Of a stretch of DNA of 64,000 nucleotides, positions 60,104-64,000 are shown piece after piece. Position numbers and translations under genes: made by a program. Numbering within the stretch: the stretch's first letter is position 1; every line of letters starts with the position of its first letter. The notes below the pieces were generated by a model. The model was not told the origin of the DNA and searched no databases. It saw only the letters and a program-made list of their open reading frames with translations. This DNA comes from Gammaproteobacteria bacterium (GTDB taxonomy: Bacteria > Pseudomonadota > Gammaproteobacteria > Natronospirales > REEB76): NCBI GenBank assembly GCA_036383255.1, contig DASVOS010000018.1:1-64000 (forward strand), read 5' to 3'.

Positions 60104-61464
60104 TGGCCGCCCGCGCCCCCATCACGCTCATCGGCGCCGGCCTCGCCGGCAGCCTGCTGGCGGTGTTCCTGGCCCGCCGCGGCCATGCAGTCACGGTATA
60201 CGAGCGCCTGCCGGACATGCGCCGGCATGCGATCCCGGCGGGCCGCTCCATCAACCTCGCCCTCGCCCACCGCGGCATCCGCCCGCTGGAAGCGGTCGGC
60301 CTCATGCCCGAGGTGCAGAAGCTCCTCATCCCCATGCGCGGCCGCATGCTGCATGACAAGGCCGGCGCCACCAGTCTCACGCCCTATGGCCGCACGCCTA
60401 CCGAGGTGATCCACTCGGTCTCCCGTCCCGGCCTCAACATGCTGCTCATGGACGCCGCCGAGAAGGCCGGCGCCCGTTTCCACTTCGGCCGCCGGGTCGA
60501 GGACGTGGACTTCGACACGGGCCGCGTGACCCTGGTGGACGGGACCGGCGGCAAGCATGCCGTCGAGGCCGCTACGCTCATCGCCACCGACGGCGGGGGC
60601 TCCGCGGTTCGCCAGGCCATGATCCGCCGGCGTGACGTGAAGGTGGTGGAGGATGTCCTGCCTCATGCCTACAAGGAGCTCACCATCCCGGCGGCGGCGG
60701 ACGGCAGCCACCGCATGGAGAAGCACGCCCTGCACATCTGGCCGCGCGGAGGCTACATGCTCATCGCGCTGCCGAACCTGGACGGGAGCTTCACGGTCAC
60801 CCTATTCCTGGCACGGGACGGCGAACCCAGTTTCGCCCAGCTCGAGAAGCCGGGCGAACTCAAGCGCTTCTTCGCCGAGGAGTTCCCGGACGCCCTGGCC
60901 CTGATCCCGGACCTTGAGCAGGACTTCCGCAGCCACCCGACGGGACTCATGGGCACCGTGCACACGGAGCACTGGCACGTGGGTGGTCGTGCGTTGCTGC
61001 TGGGTGACGCCGCCCATGCCATCGTGCCGTTCCACGGCCAGGGCATGAACTGCGCCTTCGAGGACTGCCTGGTGCTGGACGAGTGCCTGTCCCGCCACGG
61101 CGGGGACTGGGGCGAAGTCTTCAGTGAGTTCGAGGCCCTGCGCCGCCCCAACGCCGAGGCCATAGCCGCCATGGCGCTGGAGAACTACGTGGAGATGCGC
61201 GACGCGGTGCGTGACCCCAAGTTCATGCTGCAGAAGAAGCTCGGTTTCCTGCTGGAGGAGCGCAACCCCGGCATGTTCGTGCCGCGCTACTCCATGGTCA
61301 TGTTCCATCACCTGCCTTACGCCGACGCCCGCGCCCGCGGCGCCATCCAGCAGCGCATCCTCGACACGCTCACCGAAAGCGTCACCGATGTCGGGCAGGT
61401 GGATCTTGCCCGCGCCGACAGCCTGGTGCGGGCCGAGCTCGGCGGGCTGGAGCGGGTGAAGTGA
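60103..61464 (+). CDS. kmo: Kynurenine 3-monooxygenase
   Basis: FAD-dependent aromatic hydroxylase making 3-hydroxykynurenine. It has 453 residues. FAD motifs: ITLIGAGLAGSLLAVFLARRGHAVTVYERLPDMR (GxGxxG), the Asp-Gly motif ATDGGGSAVRQAM, and LLGDAAHAIVPFHGQGMNCAFEDC (GD motif). AGRSINLALAHRGI is characteristic of KMO. Unlike mammalian KMO no clear C-terminal membrane anchor is seen. The last bases overlap the GTG of the sulfotransferase-like gene. Confidence 0.97.
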   Translation: MAARAPITLIGAGLAGSLLAVFLARRGHAVTVYERLPDMRRHAIPAGRSINLALAHRGIRPLEAVGLMPEVQKLLIPMRGRMLHDKAGATSLTPYGRTPTEVIHSVSRPGLNMLLMDAAEKAGARFHFGRRVEDVDFDTGRVTLVDGTGGKHAVEAATLIATDGGGSAVRQAMIRRRDVKVVEDVLPHAYKELTIPAAADGSHRMEKHALHIWPRGGYMLIALPNLDGSFTVTLFLARDGEPSFAQLEKPGELKRFFAEEFPDALALIPDLEQDFRSHPTGLMGTVHTEHWHVGGRALLLGDAAHAIVPFHGQGMNCAFEDCLVLDECLSRHGGDWGEVFSEFEALRRPNAEAIAAMALENYVEMRDAVRDPKFMLQKKLGFLLEERNPGMFVPRYSMVMFHHLPYADARARGAIQQRILDTLTESVTDVGQVDLARADSLVRAELGGLERVK

Positions 61465-62510
61465 ACGCCGGAGAACTGCTCGCGAGCTTGTCCCGCGGCC
61501 CGGACACCTTCCTGCAAGACCTGGATTTCGTCAACCGCCGCGGCCTCCTGGTGCAGCAGGACCAGGCGGCGTTGCGCCGCGCCCCGTTCCTTGACCAGCG
61601 CGCCCTCACGCCCGGCACCGCCGGCGCCTGGTTCCCCCTGCCGATGATCGCCGAGCAGGCCGCAAGCATCCATCCCACGCCGCCTCACGCCATCTTCCAC
61701 GTGAGCCATTGCGGTTCCACCCTGGTGTCACGGCTCCTGGGAGAACTGCCGGGCTGCCTGCCGCTCAGGGAGCCCGTGGCCCTGCTGGCTCTCGCGGTGC
61801 AGCGTCGCGAGCTGGACCTGCCCACCTCGCGCCTGGGACCGGCCGAGTGGGACAAGTGGTTCGACCTTGCCCTGCGCCTGCTCTCACGCAGCTATGGGCC
61901 CGAACAGCGGGTGATCATCAAAGCCACCAGCGCCGCCGCGAACCTGCTCATGCCGCTGCAGGAGCGCGCGCCGGCATCCAGGGCATTGCTCCTGTATGTG
62001 GACCTGGAACGCTGGCTTGCCACCATGCTCAGGGACGAACAGGTGCGGGAGAACGGCCGCTTCTACGCGCCCGCCTGGCTCACGGACTTCCGCAGCCTCA
62101 CCGGCCGTAGCGACCTGCGCCTCACCGTGCTCTCGGAAGCGGAGCAGTTCGCCCTCAACTGGCTGACGGGCATGCTGCACTTCCAGCGGGCACTGGAAGC
62201 ATCACCGGAGCGCAACCGGCTGTGCGACTTCGAGGCCTTCCTGGCGGACCCCGCCTCAGGCCTGCGGGACCTGGGTGGGTTCTTCGGACTTGAGACGGCG
62301 CGTGCGGCGGAGATCACCGGCGGGCCGCTCATGCAAAGCTACGCCAAGAACACCGGCCAGCCCTTCGATGCTGCCGCCCGCCGCAAGGAGCTGGAAGAGA
62401 GCCGCAAGCGCAACGCTGCCGAACTGGAGGCGGGCCTCAAGTTCGCTGAGAAGCTGTGCCGGGAAATCTCTTCGCTCGAACCTCTCATCCCTTGCTTGCG
62501 GGAAGCTTGA
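61461..62510 (+). CDS. Sulfotransferase-like P-loop protein
   Basis: This encodes 349 residues, GTG start overlapping the kmo stop. At residues 80-93 HVSHCGSTLVSRLL has the form of the 5'-phosphosulfate-binding loop of sulfotransferases (xxxxGSTxxxxLL). A later LLLYVDLERWLATMLRDE resembles the region of the 3'-phosphate-binding segment, and FEAFLADPASGLRDLGGFFGL recalls the C-terminal helix. No specific subfamily is recognised. The tight coupling to kmo suggests a link to the pathway, but no sulfated kynurenine metabolite is implied by the sequence itself. Its stop codon lies in the left end of repeat copy C. Confidence 0.7.
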   Translation: MNAGELLASLSRGPDTFLQDLDFVNRRGLLVQQDQAALRRAPFLDQRALTPGTAGAWFPLPMIAEQAASIHPTPPHAIFHVSHCGSTLVSRLLGELPGCLPLREPVALLALAVQRRELDLPTSRLGPAEWDKWFDLALRLLSRSYGPEQRVIIKATSAAANLLMPLQERAPASRALLLYVDLERWLATMLRDEQVRENGRFYAPAWLTDFRSLTGRSDLRLTVLSEAEQFALNWLTGMLHFQRALEASPERNRLCDFEAFLADPASGLRDLGGFFGLETARAAEITGGPLMQSYAKNTGQPFDAAARRKELEESRKRNAAELEAGLKFAEKLCREISSLEPLIPCLREA

Positions 62511-62649
62511 GACCGACTCAAAGCGTAGCGAGCGAAGGCAGAACGAGGCGCGCGGCGGCAAGGAACCGGAGTGTACTCTTATGTACATGAGGATTCCGAC
62601 CCGACGCGCAACGAAGTTATGCCGAGCGCAGCAGCTTTGAGGCGGGCTC
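62509..62649 (+). repeat. Dispersed ~140-nt structured element, copy C
   Basis: Ends GAGACCGACTCAAAGC (62509-62524) and GCTTTGAGGCGGGCTC (62634-62649), inverted with 14 of 16 pairs. The tip stem is TGTAC / GTACA (62572-62576 with 62583-62587), against CGTAC / GTACG in copies A and B: both strands changed. The left end covers the last two bases of the upstream stop codon and the right end two bases of the folA stop codon. Confidence 0.9.
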
Positions 62650-63136
62650 AGCGCCGTTCGTAGGTCAGGAAGGAATAATCGTAGGCATTCTTGGCGTCGG
62701 CCTTATGGTCGACCCGCTCCGTGAGCCTCCACTCTTGGTCGTCCACGTCCGGGAAGAAGGTGTCCGCCCCTTCCACGTCCGCCTCGATGCGGGTGAGGTA
62801 GATCCGGTCGGCCCGCAACCAGGCCAGCCGGTAGACCTCGCCTCCGCCGATCACCATGAGCTCCGGCGCATCAGTCGTGAGCCGCAGTGCCTGCTCCAGG
62901 CTCGTGACCGTCTCGCAGCCCTCGGAGCGGAACGACGCATCGCGGGTCAGAACCAGGTTGCGCCGTTCCGGCAGTGGCCGGCCGATGGCCTCCAGGGTCT
63001 TGCGCCCCATGAGCACGGGCTTGCCGAGGGTGTTGGCCTTGAAATGCTTCAGGTCCGCCGGCAGGTGCCAGGGCATCTTGCCCGCCATGCCGATCTCACC
63101 ACGGCGCCCCACCGCGACGATGAGGGATACGATCAT
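62648..63136 (-). CDS. folA: Dihydrofolate reductase
   Basis: Reduces dihydrofolate with NADPH. It has 162 residues, typical of chromosomal DHFR. Motifs: SLIVAVGRRGEIGMAGKMPWHLPADLKHFKANTLGKPVLMGRKTLEAIGRPLPERRNLVLT, covering the Met20 loop, the catalytic acidic residue as Asp in LPADLKHF, and the NADPH Gly-Arg-Lys-Thr loop. ELMVIGGGEVYRLAW is the second nucleotide loop. Last gene of thyA-csaA-folA, overlapping csaA by ATGA. Its stop is inside the terminal arm of repeat copy C. Confidence 0.97.
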   Translation of the reverse strand: MIVSLIVAVGRRGEIGMAGKMPWHLPADLKHFKANTLGKPVLMGRKTLEAIGRPLPERRNLVLTRDASFRSEGCETVTSLEQALRLTTDAPELMVIGGGEVYRLAWLRADRIYLTRIEADVEGADTFFPDVDDQEWRLTERVDHKADAKNAYDYSFLTYERR

Positions 63137-63471
63137 CCGAGCTTGGCGCCGTTAGGGACGGGCTTGTCCGGCACCGCCAGGACCACGCTGCCGTCCTCCC
63201 GGTAGAAGCCGGTGACGAGGCACTCGGACATGAAGGGGCCGATACGCTTGGCTGGGAAATTCACCACTCCCACCACCTGGCGGCCTTTCAGCTCCGCCAG
63301 CGCGTAGTGCGCGGTGATCTGCACCGAGGAGCGCTTGAGGCCGATCTCGGGACCGAAATCCACTGTGAGCTTGTAGGCGGGCCTGCGCGCCTCCGGGAAG
63401 GGCTCCGCTTCCACCACGGTGCCGACCCGAAGCTCCACCTTCTCGAAATCGCCCCAGCTGATCTCGTTCAT
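63133..63471 (-). CDS. csaA: CsaA-type tRNA-binding OB-fold protein
   Basis: This encodes 112 residues from the ATG at 63471, which overlaps the thyA stop. The longer upstream frame is thyA out of frame. The OB fold is the one found in EMAP-II/Trbp111/MetRS C-terminus: [45 protein letters not shown], then [26 protein letters not shown]. In Bacillus subtilis CsaA has been described as a secretion-associated chaperone; a tRNA-binding role is also proposed. Its position between thyA and folA with four-base overlaps on both sides means it is co-translated with thymidylate metabolism. Confidence 0.9.
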   Translation of the reverse strand: MNEISWGDFEKVELRVGTVVEAEPFPEARRPAYKLTVDFGPEIGLKRSSVQITAHYALAELKGRQVVGVVNFPAKRIGPFMSECLVTGFYREDGSVVLAVPDKPVPNGAKLG

Positions 63472-64000
63472 ACCGCCACCGGCGCTTTTATCGCCGGATG
63501 CGACTCGTAGCCCGCGACCTCGAAGTCCTCGTACTTGTAGTCGAAGATCGAGGCAGGCTTGCGCTTGATGAGTAGCTTGGGCAAGGGCTTGGGCTCGCGC
63601 TTGAGCTGCTCTTCCACCTGCTCCATGTGGTTGCTGTAGAGATGGCAATCGCCACCGGTCCAGATGAAGTCGCCGGGTTCGAGGTCAGCCTGCTGCGCCA
63701 CCATGTGGGTGAGCAACGCGTAGGAGGCGATGTTGAAGGGCACGCCCAGGAAGATGTCGGCGCTACGCTGGTACATCTGGCAGGAGAGCTTGCCTTCCGC
63801 CACGTAGAACTGGAAGAACGCGTGGCAGGGCTGCAGCGCCATCTCGTCTAGGTCCGCCACGTTCCAGGCGCTCACGATGATGCGGCGCGAGTCCGGTGTG
63901 GTCCTGATCTGTTCCATCACCTTGGCGATCTGGTCGATGTGGCGCCCATCCGGCGCCGGCCAGGAACGCCACTGGTAACCGTAGACCGGCCCCAGCTCGC
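63468..64000 (-). CDS. thyA: Thymidylate synthase (C-terminal part; 5' end beyond right edge)
   Basis: Methylates dUMP with methylene-THF. The frame is open to the window edge, giving about 177 C-terminal residues of a ~264-residue enzyme. It begins in the [13 protein letters not shown] segment. The phosphate-binding [16 protein letters not shown] and catalytic Cys in [12 protein letters not shown] follow, then [42 protein letters not shown] (dUMP-binding Asn/His/Tyr region), [23 protein letters not shown] at the C-terminus. It is the first visible gene of the thyA-csaA-folA unit. Confidence 0.96.
   Translation of the reverse strand, partial: ELGPVYGYQWRSWPAPDGRHIDQIAKVMEQIRTTPDSRRIIVSAWNVADLDEMALQPCHAFFQFYVAEGKLSCQMYQRSADIFLGVPFNIASYALLTHMVAQQADLEPGDFIWTGGDCHLYSNHMEQVEEQLKREPKPLPKLLIKRKPASIFDYKYEDFEVAGYESHPAIKAPVAV

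Overview
The window is about 64 kb of high-GC chromosomal DNA from a gammaproteobacterium. The evidence is gene order: lolB-ispE-tRNA-Gln-prs-rplY-pth-ychF, hemA-prfA, gatCAB divergent from mreBCD, a mrdAB-mltB-rlpA-dacA-dat-ybeD-lipB-lipA block, and amgK-murU opposite lptD-surA-pdxA-rsmA-apaGH. The mix, together with a kynurenine catabolic operon, suggests the Xanthomonadales/Nevskiales/Steroidobacterales side of the class, but I cannot fix the taxon. No integrase, transposase, plasmid gene, rRNA or CRISPR array is visible. Almost everything is core genome.

Layout. 1-5.5 kb: the 5' part of a very large DUF11-repeat exported protein (runs off the left edge), two small exported/membrane proteins, a diiron ferritin-like protein and an outer-membrane-type protein. 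5.5-13 kb (minus strand): tRNA-Met, ychF, pth, rplY, prs, tRNA-Gln, ispE, lolB and a TPR lipoprotein. 13-15.5 kb: hemA and prfA. 15.5-18 kb: two paralogous membrane proteins and a 2OG-Fe(II) oxygenase. 18-21 kb: a tiny lipoprotein, then a cystathionine beta-synthase / gamma-lyase pair. 21-24.5 kb: prmC, ppiB, marC, a MoeB/ThiF-type E1-like enzyme and a thioesterase. 24.4-31.6 kb (minus): a zinc peptidase-propeller-barrel fusion, hslO and gatBAC. 31.7-43.3 kb (plus): the cell-elongation machinery (mreBCD, PBP2, RodA, MltB, RlpA, a DacA-type carboxypeptidase) running into D-amino-acid transaminase and lipoate genes. 43.3-45.2 kb (minus): MurU/AmgK muramic acid recycling. 45.2-52.6 kb: LptD, SurA, PdxA, RsmA, Usp, ApaG, ApaH. 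52.6-62.5 kb: a ten-gene kynurenine to 2-aminomuconate operon. 62.6-64 kb (minus): folA-csaA-thyA (thyA cut by the right edge).

How it works together. The 31-48 kb stretch serves envelope growth: MreBCD/PBP2/RodA elongate the wall, MltB/RlpA/DacA trim it, AmgK/MurU return muramic acid to UDP-MurNAc, and LptD/SurA build the outer membrane. The 52-62 kb operon can carry kynurenine through 3-hydroxykynurenine, 3-hydroxyanthranilate, ACMS, aminomuconate semialdehyde and 2-aminomuconate to oxalocrotonate. Tryptophan dioxygenase and the last steps are not in the window. Two unexplained passengers sit in it, a low-GC acyltransferase and a sulfotransferase-like gene.

The most unusual signals are non-coding. 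(1) A dispersed ~140-nt imperfect-hairpin element occurs three times (18338-18478, 31181-31327, 62509-62649), each time abutting stop codons, with compensatory base changes in its tip stem. One copy splits gatC from gatA. (2) A second family of modular hairpins keeps its loops but changes both arms together (5588-5629 and 44069-44151). (3) Four perfect inverted repeats lie back to back between prs and rplY. (4) Several genes (prfA, the E1-like gene, apaG) have a -10 hexamer exactly six bases before the start codon, which suggests leaderless mRNAs.
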